Below the pieces are notes generated by a model that had not been told where the DNA came from, did no database searches, and worked only from the letters and a program-made list of their open reading frames with translations. From the NCBI GenBank assembly GCA_030765645.1, contig JAVCCE010000007.1, forward strand, positions 1 through 64,000: a stretch of DNA of 64,000 bases, in the 5' to 3' direction. Each line of letters opens with the position of its first letter. The first letter of the stretch is position 1. Positions 16,320 through 26,284 of this stretch are shown here, one piece after another. The DNA is from Candidatus Hinthialibacter antarcticus. Lineage in GTDB: Bacteria > Hinthialibacterota > Hinthialibacteria > Hinthialibacterales > Hinthialibacteraceae. The translations under genes were made by a program, and so were the position numbers.

Positions 16320-19103
16320 TCACTCCACAAAGGGTTCGATCATGTTGTAGGGCGTGTTGGGCGAGGCGGGATAACGGCGGGCGTTTCCGAGCACGTCGAT
16401 GACTTCAACCGCATAGAGCGCTCCCGCGCCCGTCAACGGAAACGAGGCGGAAAACTGCGGATCGTCGCGCTCCATCGGGACGCGCAGCCAATCGCTGGAA
16501 CCCGCAGCCGGTCTCCACAGCAGCGCGGCTTCCGCAATGCCCATTAAATCGAGCAGATCAGCCATCACCGTGACTTGGGTCTTTTCAGGATTCATCGAAT
16601 GACGCAGGTAATTTAATTTTGGCGGCTGGTCGTCATGCGATACGGCAGTGATGTAAGGCTTACCGGTCGCAGGGTTGTTACACTCAAACGGTTGCCCCGC
16701 CGCCTTTCCAACGAAAAAATACTGCACGCCGCCCGCGACCACCAGGTCGGATGGTATCTGCGCATAGTACACGCCGCTAACCCGGGTCGGGTCCATCGTA
16801 ATTTGCCGGGTCACGCCCGCGCTGTTTCGATAGGCGAGATTGACGCCCTCCAACCCGGCCTTGGGCGGGAAAGACGCCGTCACCAAAAAGGGCTCATGCG
16901 GGGGGGTCCGCCGAACCGCCCAATGCCCCAAGGCGCCGTTCCAGGAGGTTAACTCTGACCACTGAGTGAAACGCTGGGTGATGAGGTCGCGGTCTGCTTG
17001 AAAGGGGCCGTCTTGTGCGCTCCAGTGGGTTTCGTGCAGCCCTTCTAACCCCGGAACAGGAACAAAGCGGTAGTTCTTTTGAGTGAAAGCCTGCAAGTCG
17101 CGCCAAGCCGTTTCGGCGGAGGTATTTTTCTCGGTTGCAACCACCAGCGCGGCAGCGTCGCCAGTGAGGCCATACAGCCCATATTGAACGGCGGCGTCGA
17201 GTTGGTCGAGCCAACACTGCGCGAGCCGGGCGGTCAATTCAAAATCCAATTGCCAAGAACGCCATTCCTGATAGCGGCGGATATCCACATCGCTGAGTAG
17301 GCCGTCGGACTGTTTGGATTGCGGGTTTAACAATTGTCCAGCGTCGCCGATGAGTTTGACAGCCTCTTGTGCGGATTGGAGCGCCTGCACCAGTTCGGTA
17401 CGCGGCGCAGCGCGGCCATCAATGCGTTTGGAGGCGAGCGTCTCAACTTCTTCTTGCAACGAACGCACAGCAAATGAATTTGAAACGGGGCGCTCTAACC
17501 AAGCAGTAATCGACGGCGGCGGAGACATCGCCAGCGGCGTTGTTTGAACCGCGCTGTAATTCGGCGGCAACAATTTGCGAACCGCAGGCAAGACGCTGCT
17601 GGCTTTTTGCGCGGCTTGATAGAGGATGCCGCCCGCTTGCGCACCGAACCGGCGTTGAAACGCCTGGACGAAAACAGCCTCTTCTTCGTCGGGGTTGTAG
17701 CCGAGTTTGCCCCAGATTTCATAGGCGTACCAGTCGCGGTCGTGCATCCATTGGGCGTAGCGTAAATCCGGCGGCGCAGTTTTCGCGTCGGGGGCGCGAT
17801 GCGGCGCGGCGGGCGCTTCGATTTCGATCAGAAAGCCGTTGGCGCCGTTAAAATGCGCGGCCTGCATAACGCGGCGCATCAGCCGGATGTCCGCCCACGG
17901 CGTCAGTTGATGCAGTTCGTAGGGTTGAACGTGAAACAGCAACGAATAGCGGCGCGGCGGCGCGATATAGTTCCAGGTTGAATTCGCGTTCGGCGAGATA
18001 TAATCCAATCCCAGTTTGACCGCATTCAACGCCACATGCGCGACGGTCCCGTGCGGGTAGGCGCGGGTCAATGCCTGCGCAAGATTGAAGTCGGCGTTGT
18101 GGGTCGAAATCGTCAATGGCAGTTTCGCGCCCGCGTCAATCATTCCTTCTAAAAACGCCACGTAAGTTTCGCGGGCTTGCGGAGAATCCTGACCCGGAGC
18201 AAAGCCCAAGCCCGCCAGATTTGGCGTTGCTTTCAAAAACGTACTGACCATCTCTTTTAATTTTGCAGTAGGATACTCGCCCGGCGCGATAAACGACTCC
18301 AAGGTAATGCGAACGCCGTATGCGCGGCCAATATCAATAATGCGATTGAGGCTGGTACGGTTGCGTTGCGCGATTGCGTCATCCACCCGCCCCGAAGACG
18401 ATTGAAAATACGGCAACAGATCAGACGGGCCTTGTTGCGCATCAACCACGCCGCGCAGCGCCAAACGATTAAAACGGCACCGGGCGATGCGCTCGAAAAA
18501 GCCGTCCCAATAGGCTTCTGAATGAAACCAGGAAAACGCGTCTTCTAACGCCTGGCGCGGAATCGACGCCGCAACGCCGCGCGAAAGCGCCGAGGTGGTT
18601 GCCCGTCGTTCTTGTACGCGGGACGCCACGTCATCCGATTCGGCGTGGGTCTCGAATTGGTCAGCCAGATCAAGCGCCGCATACAACGCGCCGACATCGT
18701 CGCTGCCGATGGCGTAAATGCGAACCCCGCCCTCACGCTCAAAGCGCATGACATGGAATGATTCGGGCGCGCTATCAACAACCTGTCCGACGGAATTGAC
18801 CTGCTCAGCGGGAAAGAGTTGCTCATTGAACGGCGAGACGACAATTTCAAGAGCGGGCGAGTCTGTGGCGGCGGCAGGCCCCTGCACCGATTGAACATCC
18901 CACCCTTGCGCGACCAACACACGCTGGAGGATGCGCATCCCGGCTTCGACAGGCGCGGGCGGCGGCGACAGCGGCGTAATCACACGCGCCGTCTTCGCGA
19001 ATGCGGCATCGCCCACGACAAACGCAATCACACACACAAAAATCAAAATGAAACGATGGGCGTTCAACTGCCGATTTCCCCTCCGGTTTTTGACTACCGT
19101 CAT
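16320..19103 (-). CDS. large secreted glycoside-hydrolase-like protein
   Basis: About 927 aa with an N-terminal signal peptide (basic start, hydrophobic ILIFVCVIAFVVG, cleavage near AFA|KTA). Residues ~70-160 include RIYAIGSDDVGALYAALDLAD, the type of alpha/beta domain that precedes the TIM barrel in GH20, GH67 and GH84 enzymes. A barrel-like region follows (FNRLALRGVVDA, GVRITLESF, LTISTHNADF, ANGFLIEIEAPA), and the C-terminal part looks like beta-sandwich domains. I cannot assign catalytic residues or substrate. The start is unsure: no Shine-Dalgarno, and upstream in-frame codons exist. It lies 43 bp after the next large secreted gene, likely in one operon. Confidence 0.7.
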   Translation of the reverse strand: MTVVKNRRGNRQLNAHRFILIFVCVIAFVVGDAAFAKTARVITPLSPPPAPVEAGMRILQRVLVAQGWDVQSVQGPAAATDSPALEIVVSPFNEQLFPAEQVNSVGQVVDSAPESFHVMRFEREGGVRIYAIGSDDVGALYAALDLADQFETHAESDDVASRVQERRATTSALSRGVAASIPRQALEDAFSWFHSEAYWDGFFERIARCRFNRLALRGVVDAQQGPSDLLPYFQSSSGRVDDAIAQRNRTSLNRIIDIGRAYGVRITLESFIAPGEYPTAKLKEMVSTFLKATPNLAGLGFAPGQDSPQARETYVAFLEGMIDAGAKLPLTISTHNADFNLAQALTRAYPHGTVAHVALNAVKLGLDYISPNANSTWNYIAPPRRYSLLFHVQPYELHQLTPWADIRLMRRVMQAAHFNGANGFLIEIEAPAAPHRAPDAKTAPPDLRYAQWMHDRDWYAYEIWGKLGYNPDEEEAVFVQAFQRRFGAQAGGILYQAAQKASSVLPAVRKLLPPNYSAVQTTPLAMSPPPSITAWLERPVSNSFAVRSLQEEVETLASKRIDGRAAPRTELVQALQSAQEAVKLIGDAGQLLNPQSKQSDGLLSDVDIRRYQEWRSWQLDFELTARLAQCWLDQLDAAVQYGLYGLTGDAAALVVATEKNTSAETAWRDLQAFTQKNYRFVPVPGLEGLHETHWSAQDGPFQADRDLITQRFTQWSELTSWNGALGHWAVRRTPPHEPFLVTASFPPKAGLEGVNLAYRNSAGVTRQITMDPTRVSGVYYAQIPSDLVVAGGVQYFFVGKAAGQPFECNNPATGKPYITAVSHDDQPPKLNYLRHSMNPEKTQVTVMADLLDLMGIAEAALLWRPAAGSSDWLRVPMERDDPQFSASFPLTGAGALYAVEVIDVLGNARRYPASPNTPYNMIEPFVE

Positions 19104-19146
19104 TCTAATGCAAATACAGCCCATTAGGCTATAGAAATCCGTTGCG

Positions 19147-22092
19147 TCACTCAAACGAAATGACCAGGCGGTCGCCCGGCGCCACTTCGACGATGCGCAA
19201 CCCGCGCTGACCGCCGCTGGAAACGACATCCAAGGGAACGCCTATTTCTTCGCCTGAAAGACGCTGGATTTTTGCATGAGCGCTTTCGATTTTGTCTTGC
19301 GGCAAATCAAACAACTCAATCATGCAGACTTCATCTTCGGCTTCATGCAGGTTGAGCGTTAGGGTCGAAGCGCTGGTCCATTTCATCGCTGCGTCAACGC
19401 GATGGTTGGCGCGGAGAATTGGCAATAGCGTTTCGGAATTCGATATTTCATGGGCGCCGCTCAACGCCACGTCCCAATGAGAATTGAATGGACTGAGAGA
19501 CAGTTTGCACAAGCCGTCGCCTGCAAACTCACCAACCCGCAGCAAGGCGCCGTCGCGGCTATTGATGAAATAAGCGTTCGGCGAAACGCAGACGGAAAAT
19601 GTGCGTTCACCCCGCAAGGCAATCAGCGACGCCACGCTGGTGCGTTCGTTGCGGGCGAGAAAACCGCCCGGCGCAATGGCGTCGACGCCGAGTCCCGGCG
19701 CGTTGACCGTCCAAGGGGCGTCGCTTCGGTTGGCATAGACGTTCATGCCATTTACGTACTGGATATGGATGCGGTTGTATTCACCCGCTTTGGAAAAATT
19801 TTGCAGATAGAGCAGCTGCTGTACATCCAAAGCCTCGTCTTTATCGTTGAAATACTGGATGCTCAACACCGCATTGAGCGGGTCGAGAATTTCATTCATC
19901 ACAGGCTGCATCAACGAGGCGGCTTCGATCATACGGCGCAAAACGTCACTCGGTCCGCCTCCCGCACTCCACAAACGGTCTGAAATATGCGGGACCCGGC
20001 CAAAGGCCGCCGTTGCGGTCAAATATTCATCAAAGGGAAAAAAGCGCTCGTCCTGCCAGGCGGCGCCGTCATCCTCGCCTAAAAATTTTGCATACCCGCC
20101 AAACCCAACGATGGGGCGGGCGGGACGTTGATTGCGAAGAGCGTCATCCACCAGCAACGGCGCCACGCTTGGCAGCAGCGGCGCATGTTCCCGGTTTTCA
20201 ACAAACCGGTACAACCCACGGGTAAAACGCTCATCGGCAGCCGGAACCGCCTCTGCCGTTGCAGAAGAAGCGGGAGCGCCGAGAAGGGGAACGCTCGCGG
20301 TCGGTTTTGCCGAAGGCGTTTCGGCTTCCGGTTCCGCTTCGGCCTCTTCTTCGTCGTCAGACACTAGAAACGCCGCGAGGTCGCTGCCTTCGTTGGCGTC
20401 GACAATAGTCAACTGGCTCAAAGTGTTAAAATTTTTGAGCGGATGCGGCGGCCATTGATACTCCACCCGCACTTGAGAGGCGGTCAACGCAGCGTCGATA
20501 CTTTGCAGGACGCTGTTCGATCCCCATTTTTCTTCACTCATTTCGTGATCTTGAATCGCATCGACGGCATGAGCGTCCCAATCGCGCAAAACGAACATCG
20601 GATTGAGTATGCCGACATCATTGAGGCGTGAGAGAAACTGCGCCGCCGTCGGGAACGCATCGCCCTTGGGGCCGGAGCGCACCGTCATTGAGAATGCGCC
20701 TTGCGTGGAACGCGAGTCAGGGCTTTCCCACGCTTGAACGGTCGGGTTCCAGAGAAGAAGCGACGCGCCTTGTTTGTGTTTTTGTTCGTAGTACCAGCCG
20801 TTATGCCCCTGTGTGGAAGAAAAATCGTCCATGCTGTCATAGCGCGCGCTTCCCTGTTGCATTTGAACGCGCAAATCGACAACGCCGCCTTGCATGACGG
20901 CAGGCGACTGGCAAGCGAACAGCAGTTGATCGTTTTGCGCGAGAGGAAACGTCCCCTTGAGACCCGTAGCGGGTTTTGTTTTAGCATCCAACATTTGAGA
21001 GAACAACAAACGCGGCGCGTCGCCGGGGCGCTCTAGAATCACTTCAAACAGGGCTTGATCGCCGCCGGAAAGTTTCACGGTCCCATTCAGTTCGACCGGC
21101 CCGGAGGTGGGCGCCGACCATCGGCGAATTTGGGTCACATACCCCCGGTCAAGCGGAATAAAAGGCGTCTCGCTCCAATCCAAGGCGATGCGCCGCCGCA
21201 AGTCGCGTGAATCCGGGGTCAGCGTTGCAGGCCGCATCGGCGCAACGTCGAGCGGGTTTTCGCTTACCGTCACATAGCCGACCACTTTGAGCGGCTCGGC
21301 GGTTTCGCCTTCGTTGGTCTCGATCCATGCCGGGGTATTCGAGGCGTAAAAGCTGCGTGAATTTTCCCGGCGGGCGGAATAGGTAAAGCGGTTCACGTTG
21401 CTGCGAAACGGATCAACGTATAACGATAAATAAAAGCGCCCCAGTGATTGCAGCGCTGGCAACGGCGAGGTGGGAAAAGACACAAATTTAGGGCGCCCGA
21501 CATAGCGCGTCGGCCCAAACGAAAAGCCGATATACCGCGCTTGTTGCTGAGGGCCTCCTACATCCGTCAGGGCGATCTCCAGCGACCGCCCCAGCAGGCG
21601 GAACTCATAGCGCTTGCGCAATACGGCGCCGAACACGGTTTCTTCATACTCCAACACCAGGCGGTTGCCTTCGATGGCGTGACGCACCATCTTGCATTCA
21701 CCCAACCCCGCGATTTGCAACGGGCTAAACATTTGTCCGGTCGCGTTTTGCACCCAGAAACCGCCTTGATACACCGGGATGGTTCGCATCGTCGTGATAA
21801 AACTCTGGACGCTAATCAGCCCCATCATAACGCGGGGTTCTGAAACTTTTATTTTGAAATCCGGCGTGGGATCAAGGGCCGGGTTTGAGAATTCGTATTG
21901 TTGGGTGTTGACGAAAAACGTCACCGACGCCGATGCAGCTGAAGCCGCCGAAGCCCCCACCGGAGGCGCAATTTGTTGGCCCGCCGCATTTGAAGACAAC
22001 AAACAAAATGCTGCATAGAAAACAAAAATAGATAACCCGTACAGATAATTTATCGCGCCTGATTGACGCTTACGGTAATCCAACACGTTCAC
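19147..22092 (-). CDS. large secreted protein, possible carbohydrate-active enzyme
   Basis: 981 aa with a signal peptide (GLSIFVFYAAFCLLSSNAAG). The N-terminal ~400 residues are beta-rich and look like the sandwich domains of glycoside hydrolases. The middle has barrel-like segments (GILNPMFVLRDWDAHAVDAI). A Glu/Ala/Pro-rich linker at about 600-650 leads to a second half ending in beta structure (VAPGDRLVISF). A distant link to GH101/DUF5696-type proteins is possible but not shown. It starts with GTG at 22092 overlapping AGAGG, so a nearby GTG or TTG may be used instead. It precedes the other secreted hydrolase-like gene. Confidence 0.65.
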   Translation of the reverse strand: MNVLDYRKRQSGAINYLYGLSIFVFYAAFCLLSSNAAGQQIAPPVGASAASAASASVTFFVNTQQYEFSNPALDPTPDFKIKVSEPRVMMGLISVQSFITTMRTIPVYQGGFWVQNATGQMFSPLQIAGLGECKMVRHAIEGNRLVLEYEETVFGAVLRKRYEFRLLGRSLEIALTDVGGPQQQARYIGFSFGPTRYVGRPKFVSFPTSPLPALQSLGRFYLSLYVDPFRSNVNRFTYSARRENSRSFYASNTPAWIETNEGETAEPLKVVGYVTVSENPLDVAPMRPATLTPDSRDLRRRIALDWSETPFIPLDRGYVTQIRRWSAPTSGPVELNGTVKLSGGDQALFEVILERPGDAPRLLFSQMLDAKTKPATGLKGTFPLAQNDQLLFACQSPAVMQGGVVDLRVQMQQGSARYDSMDDFSSTQGHNGWYYEQKHKQGASLLLWNPTVQAWESPDSRSTQGAFSMTVRSGPKGDAFPTAAQFLSRLNDVGILNPMFVLRDWDAHAVDAIQDHEMSEEKWGSNSVLQSIDAALTASQVRVEYQWPPHPLKNFNTLSQLTIVDANEGSDLAAFLVSDDEEEAEAEPEAETPSAKPTASVPLLGAPASSATAEAVPAADERFTRGLYRFVENREHAPLLPSVAPLLVDDALRNQRPARPIVGFGGYAKFLGEDDGAAWQDERFFPFDEYLTATAAFGRVPHISDRLWSAGGGPSDVLRRMIEAASLMQPVMNEILDPLNAVLSIQYFNDKDEALDVQQLLYLQNFSKAGEYNRIHIQYVNGMNVYANRSDAPWTVNAPGLGVDAIAPGGFLARNERTSVASLIALRGERTFSVCVSPNAYFINSRDGALLRVGEFAGDGLCKLSLSPFNSHWDVALSGAHEISNSETLLPILRANHRVDAAMKWTSASTLTLNLHEAEDEVCMIELFDLPQDKIESAHAKIQRLSGEEIGVPLDVVSSGGQRGLRIVEVAPGDRLVISFE

Positions 22093-22235
22093 CTCTGCTT
22101 AAATCAGCCTTATAGTAGTTTTTATAGTGGTTGCCAGAATAACGCACTCAATGAACAACGGTTGAGCGAAGTCCAATATAACATTTTCGTATTGTGGTCG
22201 AATTCGCCGACAGTTAAAGGCGAAGCGGGAAACGA

Positions 22236-23042
22236 ATGCGCAACATACGTCTTGATCTAGAATATGATGGGGCCAATTACTGCGGGTGGCAATTCCAACC
22301 CAACCACCCCTCGCTCGAACGAACGCTGAAAGAGGCGGTCGAACGCATCATCAATCACACCATTGTGCTATATTCATCCGGCCGGACGGATTCGGGCGTT
22401 CACGCCGAACAACACGTGGCGCACTTTCGCTCGGACACCACGCTGACTCACGACAATATCATTCGCGGCGTCAACTCCATCACCCCGCGCGATGTTTTGA
22501 TCTACGCCATCCATGACATGCCGCTCGAATGGAGCGCCCGCCATGACGCGCGCGAGCGCGAATATTGCTACCGAATCTATAACGACCAATTCCCCAGCGT
22601 TTTTTGGCGCAAGCATAGCCATTGGGTGCGTGAACCGCTTGATTTGGACGCCATGCGCGAAGCGGCCTCTCTGCTCGAAGGCCATCATAATTTCAACGCC
22701 TTTCGCAGTCTCCATTGCGATGCAGACAACCCGGTTCGGACCTTACGCCGCCTCGAATTTTTTGATGAGCGCCCTTTGATTCGGCTGCGGGTCGTCGGAG
22801 AGGCGTTTCTTCGCCATCAGGTGCGAATCATTGCCGGGACGCTGCTCGATGTCGGTTTGGGAAAACGCACGCCGGAATCCATGCGGGATATACTCGAATC
22901 AAAAGACCGCAATCAAGCCGGAACCACGCTGCCGGGATGCGGATTGACGCTGGTCTCAATAAAATATAGCGACGAAATTGAGCGCATAACAAATATACAG
23001 CCAGTCGCGGAACTCGTGCGCCGCTGTAGAAACCTCGAATAA
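22236..23042 (+). CDS. truA: tRNA pseudouridine(38-40) synthase
   Basis: Modifies uridines 38-40 in the tRNA anticodon arm. The catalytic Asp is in SSGRTDSGVHA, YDGANYCGWQ lies near the N-terminus and FLRHQVRIIAGTLLDVG near the C-terminus, all TruA signatures. Length 268 aa is normal. It is divergent from the large secreted genes and is followed 77 bp later by a pseudopilin gene. Confidence 0.96.
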   Translation: MRNIRLDLEYDGANYCGWQFQPNHPSLERTLKEAVERIINHTIVLYSSGRTDSGVHAEQHVAHFRSDTTLTHDNIIRGVNSITPRDVLIYAIHDMPLEWSARHDAREREYCYRIYNDQFPSVFWRKHSHWVREPLDLDAMREAASLLEGHHNFNAFRSLHCDADNPVRTLRRLEFFDERPLIRLRVVGEAFLRHQVRIIAGTLLDVGLGKRTPESMRDILESKDRNQAGTTLPGCGLTLVSIKYSDEIERITNIQPVAELVRRCRNLE

Positions 23043-23119
23043 TTTTTGTGCATTTGGGGCTGAATCGACTATTGTTAAAGTAGAGAGAGTTTTTACTTCT
23101 CGAAGAACGGGTCCGCGCA

Positions 23120-23680
23120 ATGAAGACAATGACTCAGGCGTTTACATTAATTGAATTGCTGGTGGTGGTCGCCATTATCGGCATCTTGACTTCGATTGCG
23201 ATGCCGAACTTTCAACACGCGCAAATCAAAGCCAAAACCACCCGCGCATTGGCTGACATGCGAACCCTGGTCACCGCGTTAGAAGCCTACTCGACTGATA
23301 ACAACAGCTATCCACTCGATGGAAACGATTACTTTGAACGGGACGAATCGCTCTACGATCAGATTCGCATTCAATCCGTGCTGACCACGCCGGTTCCGTA
23401 TATTTCAGAAATTTTCTCTGACATTTTCCATACGCGCGAGACGCAGATTAACGATCCATTGGTGAAGCGCCTGTTTCAGGATCGCCCGCCGTTTCCTTAC
23501 GTCTACACGACCAAAGACAACATAGTGCTTCACCGGGGCAACCCTCACGCATACTTCATTTTCAGCTTCGGCCCGGACCAGGATTTTGATAATGCCTCCA
23601 GCAAACCGGAAGACATACTCGTCTACGATGCGACCAACGGCATCATCTCTGATGGCGACATTCTCCGTAAAGGCCCTTAG
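23120..23680 (+). CDS. type II secretion/type IV pilin-like protein 4
   Basis: 186 aa. The leader ends TQA|FTLIELLVVVAII and is followed by PNFQHAQIKAKTTRALADMR, more diverged than the other members. LTTPVPYISEIFSDIF, FSFGPDQDFD and the C-terminal ATNGIISDGDIL keep the family pattern. It is downstream of truA on the same strand and converges on the PQQ dehydrogenase gene. The processing motif is standard and the adjacent 77-bp gap could hold its promoter. Confidence 0.87.
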   Translation: MKTMTQAFTLIELLVVVAIIGILTSIAMPNFQHAQIKAKTTRALADMRTLVTALEAYSTDNNSYPLDGNDYFERDESLYDQIRIQSVLTTPVPYISEIFSDIFHTRETQINDPLVKRLFQDRPPFPYVYTTKDNIVLHRGNPHAYFIFSFGPDQDFDNASSKPEDILVYDATNGIISDGDILRKGP

Positions 23681-23690
23681 ACGCCGAAGC

Positions 23691-25553
23691 CTATTTCAGA
23701 CGATACGCGATGACGTAGTCGCCAATCTTTGAGCCGACTTTTCCACCGCCGCCCGCGCAAATCACAACGTATTGTTTTCCGTCAGCGCCCAAGTAGGTAA
23801 TCGGCGCCGCATAACCCGCGCAGGGCATTTGGTCTTGCCATAGGACGTCGCCCGTCTTTTCATCAAACGCGCGAATGCGCCCGTCCATCGTGGAGGCGAT
23901 CAAAACGAGACCGCCAGCGGTCACGGTCGCGCCGCCAAAGTTCTCCTGGCCAGTGATGGGGATCCCCTTTTTCGTCAGTTCATCAAATTCGCCCAACGGC
24001 TTGCGCCATACGAACTCGCCTTTGTTCAGGTTCACTTTGATTAATTCGCCCCAAGGCGGCGTAACGGCGGGGTACCCGTTTTGGTCGCGAAACGCAAAGG
24101 CTTCTTTTAAGCGATAGCGAAACGGCGCGTCAGGATTAGGGTTTTCATTCATTATCAGGACCCACGGCAGTTCGGTTGAATTGATGTACATCATACCGTT
24201 TGGATCGACCGCCGCGCCCGACCAATTCGCGCCGCCGTGCAGTCCGGGAAAAACGATGGTTCCCTGCTCTGACGGCGGAGTGAAGATGCCTCGGTGGTCG
24301 AACTTTTCCCAGCGGTATTTCACATGGTCATAAGTCGCTTCGTCTAAATGGCTGATATCATCTTCGGTCATAATCTGGCGTGAAATAGCGGGCGGCTTCG
24401 ATGGAAACGGCTGCGTCGCCCATGGCTTTTCGCCGGGAACGCCGCCCTGGGGGACCGGGCGTTCTTCGACGGGAAACAACGGCTCGCCAGTCAAGCGGTT
24501 CAAGACATGAATGAACGCCGTCTTGCCCGCCATGACGACCGCAGGTACCTTCTTGCCATCAATATTCAGATCAGCCAAAACCGGCAACGCCGCCAAGTCG
24601 TAATCCCAAAGATCGTGATAAACCGTCTGGTAATGCCAGATGTGTTTGCCTGTCTTGGCGTCGAGCGCGACCACGCTATCGGTGTATAAATTTTTGCCGG
24701 GACGGTCGCCGCCGTAGAAATCCTGGTTGGGCGTACTCACGGGCAGAAACAACATACCGCGCTCATAGTCGATGCTCATCATCGACCAGATGTTGGCGCC
24801 GCCGCGTCCTTGCCAGGAGTTCCCTTCCCAAGTTTCGACGCCGGGTTCATCGCCTTGTGGAACGGTGTTAAACGTCCAGGCGAGTTTTCCGGTATGCGCG
24901 TTGTAGGCCTTGAGCGGCGTATGCGGCAACTTCTTGCTGGAGTCGTTGACGCCGAAGCCCTGAATAATCAAATCGCCGTAAATGACAGGGGGCGAACTCA
25001 AAAACAAATAGCCGCCGCCGTCCGGCATCCCAGCGCGAAGATTGATATATCCGTTTGTCCCAAACGTATTATCAGGTATGCCCGTTTCTACGTCGATGGA
25101 ATAGATGCGCCCATCGCGGACGGGATGAAAGATGCGCTGCTTGTCGCCCCAGACGCCATAAGCGACGCCCCGGCTGGCAAGCCCGCCCGCGCCGGTTTCA
25201 TGTACGGATAACGGCGGGTCAGGCGTGAATATCCACTTCTCATCACCCGTGACTGCATCCAACGCCGCCAGCCGCGACAGCGTGGTTATGACATAGACGG
25301 TGTCGTCGATCATCAGCGGCGTACATTCAAAATAATGCCCACGCCCCTCGCCGAAGTCGCCAGTGCGATACGTCCAGACGCGTTCGAGTTTGGCTACGTT
25401 GCCTTTATTGATTTGATCGAGCGGCGAGAAGCGGGTTCCTTCATGCGTACGAGAATGCAGGGGCCATTCGTGGTCTTTGACGTTCAACTCGCAAAATCCG
25501 GCGTGAGCAAATACGACGACAAAAAATACTCCCAAAAAACAATGCTTCCACAT
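23691..25553 (-). CDS. PQQ-dependent dehydrogenase (glucose/alcohol dehydrogenase-like beta-propeller)
   Basis: 620 aa with a signal peptide (LGVFFVVVFAHAGFC), so periplasmic or exported. Propeller W-motifs recur (ALDAVTGDEKWIF, AYNAHTGKLAWTF, ALDAKTGKHIWHY, AFDEKTGDVLW). HDLWDYDLAALPVL and the C-terminal YAAPITYLGADGKQYVVICAGG are typical of the membrane glucose dehydrogenase family, but the N-terminal membrane anchor of that enzyme is absent. Substrate unknown; electrons would pass to a quinone or cytochrome. It begins 15 bp after a pseudopilin gene with GGGGAG before the ATG. No PQQ-synthesis genes are in the window. Confidence 0.88.
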   Translation of the reverse strand: MWKHCFLGVFFVVVFAHAGFCELNVKDHEWPLHSRTHEGTRFSPLDQINKGNVAKLERVWTYRTGDFGEGRGHYFECTPLMIDDTVYVITTLSRLAALDAVTGDEKWIFTPDPPLSVHETGAGGLASRGVAYGVWGDKQRIFHPVRDGRIYSIDVETGIPDNTFGTNGYINLRAGMPDGGGYLFLSSPPVIYGDLIIQGFGVNDSSKKLPHTPLKAYNAHTGKLAWTFNTVPQGDEPGVETWEGNSWQGRGGANIWSMMSIDYERGMLFLPVSTPNQDFYGGDRPGKNLYTDSVVALDAKTGKHIWHYQTVYHDLWDYDLAALPVLADLNIDGKKVPAVVMAGKTAFIHVLNRLTGEPLFPVEERPVPQGGVPGEKPWATQPFPSKPPAISRQIMTEDDISHLDEATYDHVKYRWEKFDHRGIFTPPSEQGTIVFPGLHGGANWSGAAVDPNGMMYINSTELPWVLIMNENPNPDAPFRYRLKEAFAFRDQNGYPAVTPPWGELIKVNLNKGEFVWRKPLGEFDELTKKGIPITGQENFGGATVTAGGLVLIASTMDGRIRAFDEKTGDVLWQDQMPCAGYAAPITYLGADGKQYVVICAGGGGKVGSKIGDYVIAYRLK

Positions 25554-25568
25554 GAGAGGCTCCCCAGG

Positions 25569-26159
25569 TTATTGATAGATGCGGGCGTTGGTGGAAATAA
25601 TATCGCCGGAGGAAACCAGCCCGTTGGTGGTCGAATAAAAAATACCGCCGTCTTGATTTGGCCCGGCGTGAGCAGGGTCTTTCAAGAGAACCAGCGTTTC
25701 AGCTAATAGCGCCCAGGGCCAATTGGGTTCACGGTCCGGCCCCCAGCCAAACAGAAAATACTCAACGCCCGCATTTTTGAATTTTGCCAATCGCTCGGCG
25801 TCGCCCAGGCTGCCGATGTGGACGCCGGAACCGTAAGCGAAATACTGCCCGTCGTCTTCTTCATTATGGCTTTTGAAAATATCGCGAAAGGGATCAATGC
25901 TGGAAAGATACGCGACCGGCGTCGTCAGCGCATAATACGTTTGTCCCGTTTGCGCATCAGGGCCGTAATCAACGGGGACATTGTTGTTATCGACCTGGTA
26001 AGCGGCGATCGCCGTCTGGATGGATTTCATCGAGCCGTACGTCGCCGCGAGTTTGGCGCGGACTTGAGCGTTCAAAAAATTAGGGACCGCAATCGCCGCT
26101 AGAATTCCAATAATGGCGACGACGATTAAAAGTTCAATCAGTGTGAAGGCGGATTTCAA
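25569..26159 (-). CDS. type II secretion/type IV pilin-like protein 5
   Basis: 196 aa, TTG start (TTG AAA TCC GCC), with a very short leader before A|FTLIELLIVVAIIGIL and NAQVRAKLAATYGSMK. The family blocks LTTPVAYLSSIDPFRDIF, LFGWGPDREP and TTNGLVSSGDII are present. It is immediately upstream of the PQQ dehydrogenase gene on the same strand (15-bp gap), so the two are probably one transcript. Confidence 0.86.
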   Translation of the reverse strand: MKSAFTLIELLIVVAIIGILAAIAVPNFLNAQVRAKLAATYGSMKSIQTAIAAYQVDNNNVPVDYGPDAQTGQTYYALTTPVAYLSSIDPFRDIFKSHNEEDDGQYFAYGSGVHIGSLGDAERLAKFKNAGVEYFLFGWGPDREPNWPWALLAETLVLLKDPAHAGPNQDGGIFYSTTNGLVSSGDIISTNARIYQ

Positions 26160-26284
26160 AGGCCTGTTCCCCTAGAATGGATTTAGCGTGAATTTTGACC
26201 AAAGAAGTAAAGAATTGCAATAGGAAAGGACAAAAAGCCGACCCTACATTTCCCTGCGGCCTCGTAATCAACGATCAGCAATGA

